Shown: positions 1-9,926, counted from the stretch's first letter. The stretch: DNA of 64,000 bases from Treponema sp. (GCA_024402665.1 JAKSTI010000002.1:62001-126000); one strand, 5' to 3'. The notes: generated by a model from the sequence alone, not told the origin. A program made the numbers and translations.

Positions 1-2101
1 TTTTTGGAGTAAGCACTTCTAAGGACATGGAACTGTAATTTATGTTGTTGTAATCGCTGTTATATCTTGCCCACTGCTGGTATTCAGCCGGAAGAGAAAC
101 TTCAACTTTATCTTCAAGATAGTGCCAGTCACATTTTCCAATATACATTCCGTTTTTTACATATTCCATGCAAGTTGCGGGACATAAACTTGTTGCTTCC
201 ATTCCAGAAAGAGAACAGATTTTTCTTCTTGTCCATTCTTCTGGCTGTGGGAAATCCAGAGATTCGGGGTTATCCTTATATTCTTTTGTGTTTGTTGTTA
301 CAAAATCCAGAACCTGTTTTGCAACTGAAGCAGGAAGTGAACTACCGGTTTTTCCCATAACAGTTTGTCCGTCAAAGTTTCCCATCCATACGCCGATTGT
401 AAACTGTTTGGTAGAACCAAGAGCAACAATATCCTGATACTGGTTGGCAGTACCAGTTTTGAAAATTGATGGATAATCTGTCTGGAAAGTTTGAGCGTAT
501 CCAAAACCTAAAGAACGGGCTGCTTTATCTGAAAGAATTGAACATAAAAGGCGGGCTGTATCAGTCTGGTAAACCTGCTTTGAATATTCAATTTCTTTTG
601 GGCTGGCTGCTTTAGTGTATCGTAAAGGAATAAATGTTCCGTCTCTTGTAAATACACTGAAAGCTGGAACCAATTCACTGAGGGCAACTTCGCCGTTTCC
701 TAAAGCAAGTCCTAAATCAAGTTTTTCTGCTTTTCCAGCAAGTGATTTGAAATTCATTTCTTCAAGGCGGTCTATGTAATTTTGAACACCAATGTCATTT
801 ATGATTGTAACTGCAGGAACGTTTAAACTTGAAGCAAGGGCAATTCTAAAACGGATTGGTCCATTAAAACGATTGTTGAAATTTTCTGGGATATAAACTT
901 TCTTGTTTCCAAATTCTTTTGGAATATCTGCAATAACTTTTGAAGGATAATACAATGGCTGTCCGTTATCATCTTCAGTTTCAATTGAAAGTGCATACAG
1001 GAATGGCTTCATGGAACTTCCCGGCTGATTTTTTACAGTTACTCCATCAATCTGGCCATTATGATCTGTGTCAAAAAAGTTTGAATTTCCAATCCATGCT
1101 AAAACAGAGTTATCTGAATTATCAAGAAGCAAAAGGGCACCGTTTGAGATTCTGGATCCCTGTGCTTTATCTATAGCCTGTCTTAAAAATCCTTCTGCAC
1201 GCTGCTGAATTTCAAGATCTGCGGCAAGGTGAATTTCGTAAACAGGTTTTTTGTTGCTTGCGGAAGGTTTGTAGTATTGCTGCAAATGATTTATATAGTG
1301 TGGCATCAAAAATGGATATTCGTTTATTGATGCAGATTTTGCGTTATTAAGTAAGGTTGACTGAAGATTTTTGTCTTTGGAAGAGAAAGATTTTTTATAA
1401 ATTTTTTCTGCCATCTGAGCACACTCTTGTGGATTCTGAATTGGATTGTATCCTGAAGGGCGGCGTGGAATTACAGAAAGGCAGCAGATTTCACCTTTTG
1501 AAAGGTCGCAAAGATTTTTTCCATAAAAAGTTCTGGCGGCAGAAGTTATACCTTCACAATTCATACCAAAAGGAACAGAGTTTAAGTAAAGTTCCAGAAT
1601 TTCTTTTTTAGAAAGTTTTGCTTCTATTCTGTAGGCATAAAATACATCTTTGATTTTTCTTGAAAAAGTTCGTTTATCTTCCGGGTACATCATTTTTACA
1701 ACCTGCATTGTAATTGTTGAAGCCCCGCGAACGGTTCTGTTTGACTGTTTGTTCTGAATAAATGCATTAATAGCAGAAAGCCAGTCTACCCCGTGATGAA
1801 AATAAAAACGTTTGTCTTCTGCAGTTAAAAATGCTTTTTTCACATCTTTGGGGATTTCATTAAGAGGAGTGAATTCCCGTTTTAATCCATCATCAATTGA
1901 AGAAACCTGAAGCAGGATGTTGTTTCTGTCGTAATATCTGATGCTGTAGGCTTTGTTCTGAAAATCTTTTAAATCTTTGTATGGTGTAAGTTTCAGGATG
2001 ATTAGAATCAGATAGTTTAAAAATAAAAGAGCAATTAGTGATGAAAAAAGAATTTTGTGATTTTTATAAATTGATGTCAGTTTGTTTTTCAGATTATTCA
2101 T
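1..2101 (-). CDS. pbpC: Penicillin-binding protein 1C, partial (3' end beyond the left edge)
   Basis: Class A penicillin-binding protein that polymerises glycan strands and cross-links peptides on the outer face of the inner membrane. I translated it directly, because its stop lies outside the window. It has a cytoplasmic N-terminus, one membrane segment (about residues 17-37), a GT51 glycosyltransferase domain with the TAEDKRFYFHHGVD motif (catalytic Glu95) and RGASTITMQ, then a transpeptidase domain with SSMK (catalytic Ser362) and KTGT (from Lys548). It lies downstream of an alpha-2-macroglobulin gene, the classic pbpC/yfhM pairing, which supports the 1C assignment over 1A. The ATG at 2101 has no Shine-Dalgarno sequence and comes five bases after the T-run of an intrinsic terminator, so its expression is puzzling. 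The C-terminal end is not visible. Confidence 0.93.
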   Translation of the reverse strand, partial: MNNLKNKLTSIYKNHKILFSSLIALLFLNYLILIILKLTPYKDLKDFQNKAYSIRYYDRNNILLQVSSIDDGLKREFTPLNEIPKDVKKAFLTAEDKRFYFHHGVDWLSAINAFIQNKQSNRTVRGASTITMQVVKMMYPEDKRTFSRKIKDVFYAYRIEAKLSKKEILELYLNSVPFGMNCEGITSAARTFYGKNLCDLSKGEICCLSVIPRRPSGYNPIQNPQECAQMAEKIYKKSFSSKDKNLQSTLLNNAKSASINEYPFLMPHYINHLQQYYKPSASNKKPVYEIHLAADLEIQQRAEGFLRQAIDKAQGSRISNGALLLLDNSDNSVLAWIGNSNFFDTDHNGQIDGVTVKNQPGSSMKPFLYALSIETEDDNGQPLYYPSKVIADIPKEFGNKKVYIPENFNNRFNGPIRFRIALASSLNVPAVTIINDIGVQNYIDRLEEMNFKSLAGKAEKLDLGLALGNGEVALSELVPAFSVFTRDGTFIPLRYTKAASPKEIEYSKQVYQTDTARLLCSILSDKAARSLGFGYAQTFQTDYPSIFKTGTANQYQDIVALGSTKQFTIGVWMGNFDGQTVMGKTGSSLPASVAKQVLDFVTTNTKEYKDNPESLDFPQPEEWTRRKICSLSGMEATSLCPATCMEYVKNGMYIGKCDWHYLEDKVEVSLPAEYQQWARYNSDYNNINYSSMSLEVLTPK

Positions 2102-2106
2102 AAGAT

Positions 2107-2140
2107 AAAAAAGGAGCGGAGTTTATAGAGCTCCGCTCCT
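2107..2140 (-). terminator. Intrinsic terminator after the alpha-2-macroglobulin gene
   Basis: On the minus strand a perfect 10-bp stem (AGGAGCGGAG / CTCCGCTCCT) with a 9-nt loop is followed by six T. It ends only five bases before the pbpC start codon, so pbpC depends on read-through or on a promoter close to or inside the hairpin. Confidence 0.85.
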
Positions 2141-2161
2141 GTAAAAATTCAAGGTCTAGAA

Positions 2162-5100
2162 CTATTTAATTTTAATTAAATATCCATCGCTTCTACCAAA
2201 GATTTCTTCTTCGTACATACATTCTGACTGAACAGGTGGTGTAGGGTAAACACCTCTGCGTGAAGTTCTGAATGTAAATGTAACAGTGCGTGAACCAGAA
2301 TATAAATCATCCCAGAAGTACTGAACTTCATTATCAAGAACATTTGTATTGCTCCACCAGCCGTGATCTGAAGAAACCATTGCATCTGAACCAGATGTTA
2401 CGAAAGTAGAATCAAGAATTTCTGCACCAGATGGAATTGGACATCTTAATGCAACGTATTCACGGTGTCTTGGAGAACTGATGTTTACAGTTGCTTTATA
2501 AACTTTTCCGCTTTCCAAAGTGATTTCAGAATTTTTCTTGTTTTCTGGATTCATTAATTCTCCAGTTTCGTAGTCAGTAATGAAGTAATCAACTTTTAAT
2601 CCTTCATCACGGGCATTCTGCATTTCATCTGGCAATGCATATTTCAATTCCATTGTGTAGAACAACCAGCCTGTACCATCTTTCTTGAATGTAACAGGGA
2701 ATACTTTGTCTTTTGGCAAAGAAGAAACTGCTTTGTCTTCAAATGGGAGTGTGAGAACCTTTGGTTTAGCATTTACGCCTTTGAAAGATTCTTTCATGAT
2801 TTCTTTTTTGTTCAATTCAACAGAAGCAGTAAGGTCTGTGCTGTCCAAATCACGTTTCTTAATGTATGTGTAAATTGAATTAAGAACCTGTGTTGTAGTT
2901 GCTGTACTCTGCCAGTAACCTTTTGTCTGCTGTGTCATGATTGTAGAAATCAATTTATCAACCATTTCATCTTTAGGATTTACAGAAACTAAAAGCTGAA
3001 GGATCAAAGCATATTCATCTGTTGATGTATTATACCAGTACCATGTTCTGCCATGATGTTTAGATGTTACTGTTACACTTCTTTCTGATGGCTGAATGTA
3101 GTTTTTAACTTCTTTTACAAGTTTCTGAGCACCAGATTTATCTCCTTTTGCATCCAAAGCAAGACCTGTCATTGCATTAACAGAAAGGCTGTATTTTTCT
3201 GCATTTGTTGCATAACTGTTAACAATGCCGTCAATTGTTGAATTTCCTTCACCAAGGAGGTTCAAAACGTAACAACAGTAAACTTTCTGGTAATCAGATA
3301 CCCAAGTAGAATTAATATTACTTCTTAAGTAAGAGGCAAGTTTCTTAATATCATAACCAAGGTCTTTATCTTTGTAACCGTTCATCTTACCAATAGCATA
3401 GATGTGGGCAATTCTTGTTGAAACATAGAAGCTTTCATAACCTGGTCTTGATTCGTTTGGCCAGTAAGGGAAACCTCCAGAAGGATACTGAGAGTTTTTC
3501 CAGCTCTTTGTGAAACTTGTTACACATGCTTTAACATTAGAAACTTGAGAATTAAGGCCAAATACGTCAATGTAATCACCAAAAATGATTAATGGTAATA
3601 CTCTACTTGACTGCTGTTCCATACAACCATAAGGATATTCGAACAGATAGTTTACAGATGAGCCAAGAGAACCAAGGCGTGTTGTATCCAAAGTGAATCT
3701 AAGGTCACCACGACCATTTTTAGCCCATGAAGGAATTGCAAGACCTTCTTTCATTGTTCCTGTCTTAGAGTTATCAGACTGACCAATTGCAGTAACTGTT
3801 TCATAAACGTATGTTCTTTCAATCTTAATTGGAGAAACAAGTTTTTCGTTTAATACATCAGATTTAATTGTATAAACAAGTTCAACAGTACCTGCAGATT
3901 TAGCGGCTACATCAAAGTAAACAACTGTTGAGTCTCCTGGAGCTACATAAACTTTGTTGCTGTTTGTTCCATCAACAAAGGCTTCACCAGGAACTGTAAT
4001 ACGACCAGCTTCTTCATCTTCTACAGTATTTTTTGTAGGAGAACGAACTTCAAGAGAAACTGAAACTTCAAAACCTTTATTCTGGAGGTTAGTAATAAGA
4101 ACACCACATTCTGCAGTATCGCGTTCACGTAATCTTCTTGGCTGAACCTGCTGAATATTAATTGGATTCTGAACTTTAAGTTCATCTTCCTGTAAAGCGA
4201 ATGAATCATTTCTTACACCAAATGCAGTCAAACGATAAGTTGTAAGTGTATCTGGCATTTTGAATTTACAAGTTACTGTACCGTCTTTACCAGTAATTAA
4301 TGCTGGTTCAAAAACAGCAGTTGGTTTGAAGTCTTTACGTTCTTCTTCTTTTTCTTCTTCGTCAGAGTCACCACCTGTAAGGTTCTTAATATTGTAAGTT
4401 ACAGGATCCATAAGGTAACCGCGAGAGTCTCCACCTTTTACATACAAAGGATAGTTTTCTTTTGCATAGAAGAATTCAATTGGGTTAGGAACATGGTAGT
4501 TGATTAAATCAAGAACACCACGGTCTACAGCCATAAATGTAATTTCTGCACCTGAAACTGGAGCTCCACCTTTTGTTGCTTTAAGAGTTACAGTTACTTC
4601 TTCACCAGGTTTGTAAACAGTTTTATCTGCTTCCATAGAAACAGAGAATGCTCTTACATATGGATTTACGAATACAGGAGTTACACCGTAGTAACCTTTT
4701 GGCTTATCAAGGTCTGGTTCGCCATATTTGTGTTCAGGTTCACCATTTCTTTCTGAGTAAGAAGAAACAGAAACGTAAACTACAGGAACATAGTTTCCAG
4801 AAATTGGAACTTCAATAACGTTTGCAGAAGAATCAAAATGTTTAACTTCTTCTGTGAAAATACCTTCACGTTCTACAGTAATAAGGTAATCACCTTTTGG
4901 AAGAGGACTTTCAAGAAGGATTCTTGCTGTATCACCAGGATTGTACTGGTTCTGGTCTGGAGTAAGGCTGATAGACTGACTGTTGTATCTGTCGTACCAG
5001 AATGAATTTCCACCAGTTACGTAGAATTCATAATTTGTTTTTACTGTGTGACCTTTAATGTCTTTACCAGTGATTGTAAGAGTATACCAACCTGATTCTT

Positions 5101-8100
5101 TAGGAGTTACTTCAAGAGTACCAGAGTTTTTAGGTGTGAAAGACTGTTTTGCATCAACAACAGTACTCTGTTCGTAACGAGCATAAATACCATCATCAAC
5201 ACCATCTTCATGAACCATAGTCCATACTTCACGGCTTAATGTATATTCAACATTAGTAACATTTTTAGCAGCAAAAGTTTCTGAAACTTTCTTTCCGTCT
5301 GCATTAACAATAATGTATGGGAATTCAAGTTTCTGTCCTTTTTTAGCAAAGCTTGAAACATTTTTTGCCCTTCTAATACCAAAGTAATACTGTGCAGGAT
5401 GAACAAGAATTGAACCCTGAGCTGTTATTCTCTGGTTAGAAACATCAGTTACATTTGCTTCAAGACGGTAAACATAAGGATTTCCATCTGTAATTTCCTG
5501 AGTTGTACAAGAAATGTTTGTTGTACCATTAGAGTTAAGGGAACCTTCTGATTCTGAATAGAAGTTTTTAGAAGAGTACCAGCTCTGTGGACCAAACATA
5601 AATCCTTTTGTTTCTGGTGTTGTAGGATTGAATCTTGAAAGCTGTTTGTACCATGTTGCTTCGTAGTTTGCACCACTTAATGCACCACCTGCAAGATAAC
5701 TTGCTTCAAGCTGTGCAGAAATATTGTCTCCACCGTAATATGGCATTTCAGGAATAGAGACAGAAGCCTGAATCTTTAATCTTTCAAAATTTGCAACTGT
5801 GATTTCAATGGAAACTTTTTGATCCGAACCATCGCGATTGAAAGATAAAGTGTAGTAACCAGAATCCATTTCTTCTGGAAGCTGGAATGAACCATAGAAA
5901 CCACCACTTTCAGAAGATTCTCCTCTGATTGTTGGGATAATATCTGAAGCGCCCCACCATGAACCTTTTACATTAATAGAGTAGCCGGACTGATGAGCTT
6001 TTAATGAACCAAGAACCTGATCACGGTCAATACCGCGGAATGTAACAGTTTCACCTGGTTTATAAAGACCACGGTCTACGAAAATAAATGTTCTCTGTTT
6101 TACCTGTCTTGCTCTTGTTGTGTAGTTTGTTGGAACACCGTCTCTCCATGAACTGTGAGAGTCAGCTGTATAAACGGCCTTATCGTCTCCATTTTCAACA
6201 TATACAGCAAGTCTGTCTGAATAGTAGTCAGGGCCTGTTTCAAATTTGCGAATCTGTTCTTCAGTAAAGTTGATTACACATAAACCGTTGGAATCAGAAG
6301 TTCCAGTTGCAATTCTTGTATTGTCGTTTGTGATGTAGTATCCGTCGTATGTTCTGTAATACAAAGAAACTGTAGCATTAGAAACTGGTTTTCCTGTAGA
6401 AAGACTTCTGATCATAATAACAGCTTTATTAAGACCAATACGTGAAGTAATACCAAGGTCTGTAACCTGAACAGTCATAGTATTGTATGAATCGTAGAGA
6501 TAATCTTCATCATCATACCAGCGGTGACCTTTAAGATTTGTATGTGCTTCAAATTTTACAAATCCATAACCATTTTTGAGGTAAGGGTTCAAATCAATAT
6601 CAACAAAATTGCGCTGATTACGTTTTTCAGTATCAATAGCTGTAGCAGATTCTGGAACATAAGAAATTGGTTCATTCCATGAATTTGAATCGTATGATCT
6701 GCTTGTTGCATATGGATTATCTATTGCTTTTACTTCATAGAAAGAATTTTCATAAGCATTCTGGTATTCATAAATGATTCTGTGAGGATATTTAGCCTCC
6801 ATCATTTTCATACCGTAATCAATGTAGCGTACGTAAGACTGCACATCTCTTGTTTTAAATGAGAATGTTCCTGGATTCTTTAAAGGCTGACCATAAGCAT
6901 CCTTAATGCCGCTTCCAATTACAAGTTCATATTTTGTATTGAAATCTAATTTAAGACCGTACAAAGTAACATGACGACCATAAACTTCAATATTATCATC
7001 TGTAATTTTCTGATTGATTCCATTTACAGAAAGATTAGCGGCAATTGTTTTTTTGTTTGGTACCTGAGAGAAATAAATTGAAATAGGATTTGATTTGTTT
7101 CCCTGAGAATAATCTGCATAATCATTAATGCTTACAGTAAATGGACGAAGAGTTTTATAAGAAGCAAAAGAACGGTAAGCATTTGTATCAGAACCGTTAA
7201 TTGAAGCTTTAACTGTTGCGTTATGAGGAACAGGATCTTTAATAGTTACGATATAACTGTTAGATTTTTTTTCTGTTTCATCAAATTTTGGAGAATAACT
7301 CCATGGGTAATCATATGTATAAGCAGGTTCAGCTGTGTATGCAACTGTTTTTCCATCAATATCAACAATCAAAACTTTTTCAACAGCTTCTTTCTGAAGA
7401 AGATAATTGAATCTGATTAAGAATTTGTTTTCGTAAGGAGGAAGAGCACCTGTTGATGAGTCATAATGACAAGTGTTTTCTTTTTCGTAACCACCGTAGA
7501 TTGAAAGAATCTGAACAGGTTCAGCTTTTGTTTTGAAAACTGTATCGCCAGTAATCTGTTTTCCAGAAAGGCTCTTCAAATTATTTTTTACAGTGATTGT
7601 ATATGAAATGCTAGGATCTGCAGGTTCTGAAGCTTCAAAACTAAGATGTTTAGAACCATACCAGCGGAATACACCTTTAAGAGGAGGTGTAATTGTCATG
7701 ATATCAGATTTTGAAGAAGGTTCACCAAGAGTTGTAATTGCTATTACAGGTTTGTTGAACATTACATAGAGAGTTGGATTTGTATTTTCAGATACAATTG
7801 CTGTAGGACCCCAGTCTGTAACACGGAAAGGTTCATCTGCATTGTCATCTTCTTCCAATGGTTCTTCTGGTTTTACAGGAGCTGGAACAGTCTGTCTGTC
7901 TGGATTGTAAACTGTTTTGTATTTTTTCAAATCTCTTAATCCAGGAATAACAGATTCAGAAGGTTTTGCAGTTTTTGATCCTTCTGTTTTTGCTTTAGCA
8001 GCTGGTTTGTTAATTTCATCCGGACTTTCTGGGTCATAAGGTGGATTGAAATATTCAACCATAGAATCATAAGATACTTTATTATCAGTTCCAACATTAA

Positions 8101-8281
8101 ATGAAACCTGATTATCAAAGTATGCGTCGCCTGTTAATCCAGGGGCATAATCGCTGCTGGAATAAACATAAAGCTCTTCTTCAGTTGTTTCTGCAACAGA
8201 TTCATCTTTTTCAGGACATCCTAAAAAGAAAAAACTGGTCAAAAGAAGAGGAATCATGAATAATGATTTTTTTAATTTCAT
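2162..8281 (-). CDS. Bacterial alpha-2-macroglobulin family lipoprotein (protease trap)
   Basis: A large exported protein that by family knowledge traps attacking proteases covalently and protects the cell envelope. The N-terminus is a lipoprotein signal (basic start, hydrophobic stretch, lipobox FFLGC with Cys22). The middle has repeated beta-sandwich (MG) style segments such as FVDRGLYKPGETVTFRG. An acidic, probably bait-like stretch (EEEKEEER) precedes the conserved A2M segment with MPDTLTTYRLTAFG. The thioester motif is PYGCMEQQ with Cys1553 and Gln1556, so the trap should be chemically active. The last part is an alpha-alpha toroid and receptor-like beta domain. At 2039 aa it is longer than E. 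coli YfhM (about 1650 aa), with the extra length mostly N-terminal. The start has GGGAG six bases upstream. It is followed by a terminator and then pbpC. Confidence 0.95.
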   Translation of the reverse strand: MKLKKSLFMIPLLLTSFFFLGCPEKDESVAETTEEELYVYSSSDYAPGLTGDAYFDNQVSFNVGTDNKVSYDSMVEYFNPPYDPESPDEINKPAAKAKTEGSKTAKPSESVIPGLRDLKKYKTVYNPDRQTVPAPVKPEEPLEEDDNADEPFRVTDWGPTAIVSENTNPTLYVMFNKPVIAITTLGEPSSKSDIMTITPPLKGVFRWYGSKHLSFEASEPADPSISYTITVKNNLKSLSGKQITGDTVFKTKAEPVQILSIYGGYEKENTCHYDSSTGALPPYENKFLIRFNYLLQKEAVEKVLIVDIDGKTVAYTAEPAYTYDYPWSYSPKFDETEKKSNSYIVTIKDPVPHNATVKASINGSDTNAYRSFASYKTLRPFTVSINDYADYSQGNKSNPISIYFSQVPNKKTIAANLSVNGINQKITDDNIEVYGRHVTLYGLKLDFNTKYELVIGSGIKDAYGQPLKNPGTFSFKTRDVQSYVRYIDYGMKMMEAKYPHRIIYEYQNAYENSFYEVKAIDNPYATSRSYDSNSWNEPISYVPESATAIDTEKRNQRNFVDIDLNPYLKNGYGFVKFEAHTNLKGHRWYDDEDYLYDSYNTMTVQVTDLGITSRIGLNKAVIMIRSLSTGKPVSNATVSLYYRTYDGYYITNDNTRIATGTSDSNGLCVINFTEEQIRKFETGPDYYSDRLAVYVENGDDKAVYTADSHSSWRDGVPTNYTTRARQVKQRTFIFVDRGLYKPGETVTFRGIDRDQVLGSLKAHQSGYSINVKGSWWGASDIIPTIRGESSESGGFYGSFQLPEEMDSGYYTLSFNRDGSDQKVSIEITVANFERLKIQASVSIPEMPYYGGDNISAQLEASYLAGGALSGANYEATWYKQLSRFNPTTPETKGFMFGPQSWYSSKNFYSESEGSLNSNGTTNISCTTQEITDGNPYVYRLEANVTDVSNQRITAQGSILVHPAQYYFGIRRAKNVSSFAKKGQKLEFPYIIVNADGKKVSETFAAKNVTNVEYTLSREVWTMVHEDGVDDGIYARYEQSTVVDAKQSFTPKNSGTLEVTPKESGWYTLTITGKDIKGHTVKTNYEFYVTGGNSFWYDRYNSQSISLTPDQNQYNPGDTARILLESPLPKGDYLITVEREGIFTEEVKHFDSSANVIEVPISGNYVPVVYVSVSSYSERNGEPEHKYGEPDLDKPKGYYGVTPVFVNPYVRAFSVSMEADKTVYKPGEEVTVTLKATKGGAPVSGAEITFMAVDRGVLDLINYHVPNPIEFFYAKENYPLYVKGGDSRGYLMDPVTYNIKNLTGGDSDEEEKEEERKDFKPTAVFEPALITGKDGTVTCKFKMPDTLTTYRLTAFGVRNDSFALQEDELKVQNPINIQQVQPRRLRERDTAECGVLITNLQNKGFEVSVSLEVRSPTKNTVEDEEAGRITVPGEAFVDGTNSNKVYVAPGDSTVVYFDVAAKSAGTVELVYTIKSDVLNEKLVSPIKIERTYVYETVTAIGQSDNSKTGTMKEGLAIPSWAKNGRGDLRFTLDTTRLGSLGSSVNYLFEYPYGCMEQQSSRVLPLIIFGDYIDVFGLNSQVSNVKACVTSFTKSWKNSQYPSGGFPYWPNESRPGYESFYVSTRIAHIYAIGKMNGYKDKDLGYDIKKLASYLRSNINSTWVSDYQKVYCCYVLNLLGEGNSTIDGIVNSYATNAEKYSLSVNAMTGLALDAKGDKSGAQKLVKEVKNYIQPSERSVTVTSKHHGRTWYWYNTSTDEYALILQLLVSVNPKDEMVDKLISTIMTQQTKGYWQSTATTTQVLNSIYTYIKKRDLDSTDLTASVELNKKEIMKESFKGVNAKPKVLTLPFEDKAVSSLPKDKVFPVTFKKDGTGWLFYTMELKYALPDEMQNARDEGLKVDYFITDYETGELMNPENKKNSEITLESGKVYKATVNISSPRHREYVALRCPIPSGAEILDSTFVTSGSDAMVSSDHGWWSNTNVLDNEVQYFWDDLYSGSRTVTFTFRTSRRGVYPTPPVQSECMYEEEIFGRSDGYLIKIK

Positions 8282-8302
8282 AAAAAACTCCCTTATATTT
8301 TT

Positions 8303-9145
8303 TTAATTTTGTGTACTATATTTATAAGCCCAGCGTAAAACCGCAAGAGCATATTTTACTTGAGATTCTGGCATGAAAATATAATATTTTCTTGTTCCTG
8401 ATGTAAGCATAATAACTGAATTTGATACCGAAGAAACTGCTTCTAGAACAGCCAGCGGAAATTCAGTATTTTCTGTTTTATTCTGAATAACAACTCTTGT
8501 ATTTGTAATAATAAAGTCGCCTTCATTGTCTTTTTGATTTGTTTCTGTTGCAAAATAAATTTTCTCTCCGGTACTTAATCTGAGCCTTAAAAAATGGACC
8601 AGAGGCATTCTGGAATTTTCATCGAATGGTAACTTGTAGAGATTAGTATCTACATAAGGATTTTCGTAACCTGTATTTTTCTGTTTTTTAAGATTGCGGA
8701 TAATAATAAGAACAATAAGGATTGCAGCAAAAAGTAATGCCCAGAAAGATCTTCCCAAAGGACGACCTTTTTGTCTTGTTATGCTGTTTGGAAGTCTGTT
8801 AAGTTTTTCTTCCTTTGGTTTAGATTCCTTTTTCTTATTTGTCTTTGAATTTTTAGGATTAGGATTCTGTTCAGTTTTAGGAGTATAACTCTGGCTTGTC
8901 TGACTATATCCCTGATCATAACTGAAAGGAAGATCCATGCCGACTTTATTGTTATAAGAAGGTTCCAGCATAAAGAACAGAACAATAAGAACGGCATACA
9001 ACGCAGAAAGAGCAGTTGCTAATATTCCCTTAAGTTTCTTTTTCCAGTCTGTATAAAAGCACATAATAACAATCCCAATAGGAATTAATATTACGGAAAT
9101 AAAACAGAGGATAGAAATTATTGAGGGAATATTACTTTTTTTCAT
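8303..9145 (-). CDS. Membrane protein with C-terminal PH-like domain, function unknown
   Basis: Not recognised as a named family. The 280-aa protein starts with two hydrophobic segments (about residues 9-30 and 38-60), then an extracytoplasmic Ser/Asn/Lys-rich linker, a third hydrophobic segment (about 133-151, containing FAAILIVLIII) and a C-terminal region of about 100 residues whose alternating strands (GEKIYFATE, DFIITNTRVVIQN, RKYYIFMPE) look like a bacterial PH/GRAM-type domain. That domain would be cytoplasmic or periplasmic depending on topology. It sits 21 bp upstream of the alpha-2-macroglobulin gene and 19 bp after pyrE on the same strand, so it may be cotranscribed. The domain reading is a judgement by eye. 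Confidence 0.7.
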   Translation of the reverse strand: MKKSNIPSIISILCFISVILIPIGIVIMCFYTDWKKKLKGILATALSALYAVLIVLFFMLEPSYNNKVGMDLPFSYDQGYSQTSQSYTPKTEQNPNPKNSKTNKKKESKPKEEKLNRLPNSITRQKGRPLGRSFWALLFAAILIVLIIIRNLKKQKNTGYENPYVDTNLYKLPFDENSRMPLVHFLRLRLSTGEKIYFATETNQKDNEGDFIITNTRVVIQNKTENTEFPLAVLEAVSSVSNSVIMLTSGTRKYYIFMPESQVKYALAVLRWAYKYSTQN

Positions 9146-9164
9146 TGCTTAGTTTTTTGCTGCC

Positions 9165-9854
9165 TTATTTGCTGGCACCATACTGCTGGTAGTATTTGTC
9201 AATTTCAGCTTTAATGTCGTCAGTAATTACTTTTTTGTCACCGTTTGTATATAAAGCTTCAATAACATCATCCATTGTAACGATTGCACAAGCAGGGAAA
9301 CCATATTTTTCAGAGATTACATCAAGAGCAGCTTTGTCGCTGTCTGGAGCCTTTTCCATACGATTCAAAGAAACAATTTCACCAACGATTTTAATTCCGC
9401 CTGGAGTTGTTTCCTGTGCCTTGATTTTTGGATAAGTTTCTTCAATAGATTTTCCAGAAGTTGTTACATCTTCAATAATTACAACTCTGTCACCATCTTT
9501 AATCTTATAACCAAGGATTGCTCCTTTATCTGCACCGTGATCTTTTTCTTCTTTTCTGTCGCAGCAATATTTAATTTCTTTACCGTAAAGTTTTGAATAA
9601 GCAACTGCAGTTACAACTGCCAAAGGAATACCTTTATAAGCAGGACCAAAGAATACATCAAAATCATCACCAAAATTGTCGTGAATTGCTTTTGCGTAAT
9701 ATTCGCCAAGACGTGCAAGCTGACCACCAGTTACATAAGCACCTGCATTCATAAAGAATGGAGACTGGCGTCCACTTTTCAAAGTAAAGCTGCCAAATTT
9801 TAAAACCTGGCATTCAAGCATAAAGTCAATAAATTCTTTTTTATACTGTTCCAT
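9165..9854 (-). CDS. pyrE: Orotate phosphoribosyltransferase
   Basis: Transfers the ribose-5-phosphate of PRPP to orotate to make OMP, the fifth step of pyrimidine synthesis, in the cytoplasm. The N-terminus MEQYKKEFIDFMLECQVLKF aligns closely with what I know of E. coli PyrE, followed by GSFTLKSGRQSPFF, and the PRPP loop is VVIIEDVTTSGKSIEE. I chose the ATG at 9854 (229 aa), not the upstream GTG at 9878, because homologues begin here and the GTG overlaps the only Shine-Dalgarno-like run. That run (GGGGG, 9878-9882) is 24 bases from the ATG, separated from it by a perfect hairpin that would bring the two together (see the regulatory entry). Confidence 0.96.
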   Translation of the reverse strand: MEQYKKEFIDFMLECQVLKFGSFTLKSGRQSPFFMNAGAYVTGGQLARLGEYYAKAIHDNFGDDFDVFFGPAYKGIPLAVVTAVAYSKLYGKEIKYCCDRKEEKDHGADKGAILGYKIKDGDRVVIIEDVTTSGKSIEETYPKIKAQETTPGGIKIVGEIVSLNRMEKAPDSDKAALDVISEKYGFPACAIVTMDDVIEALYTNGDKKVITDDIKAEIDKYYQQYGASK

Positions 9855-9885
9855 TTTTATCTGCTGAATAATCAGCACCCCCTAA
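9855..9885 (-). promoter_or_regulatory. pyrE leader: hairpin between Shine-Dalgarno and start codon
   Basis: On the minus strand the order is TTAGGGGG, then TGCTGA-TTAT-TCAGCA (a perfect 6-bp stem, 9862-9877), then GATAAAA, then the pyrE ATG. The hairpin fills exactly the excess distance; when folded, the spacing from GGGGG to ATG is seven bases. Folding-assisted initiation of this type is known from a few phage and bacterial mRNAs; that it operates here is inference. Confidence 0.5.
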
Positions 9886-9926
9886 TTTGTTTCCCCAAGA
9901 TAAAATGCTTGAACTAAATAAAGTGA

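Noticed and set aside
2162-8281. Several open frames antisense to or overlapping the alpha-2-macroglobulin gene
   Set aside because: They have no ribosome sites or recognisable domains and are shadows of a strongly coding frame.
9855-9878. GTG start for pyrE eight codons upstream
   Set aside because: It overlaps the G-run that must serve as ribosome site and adds residues that homologues lack.
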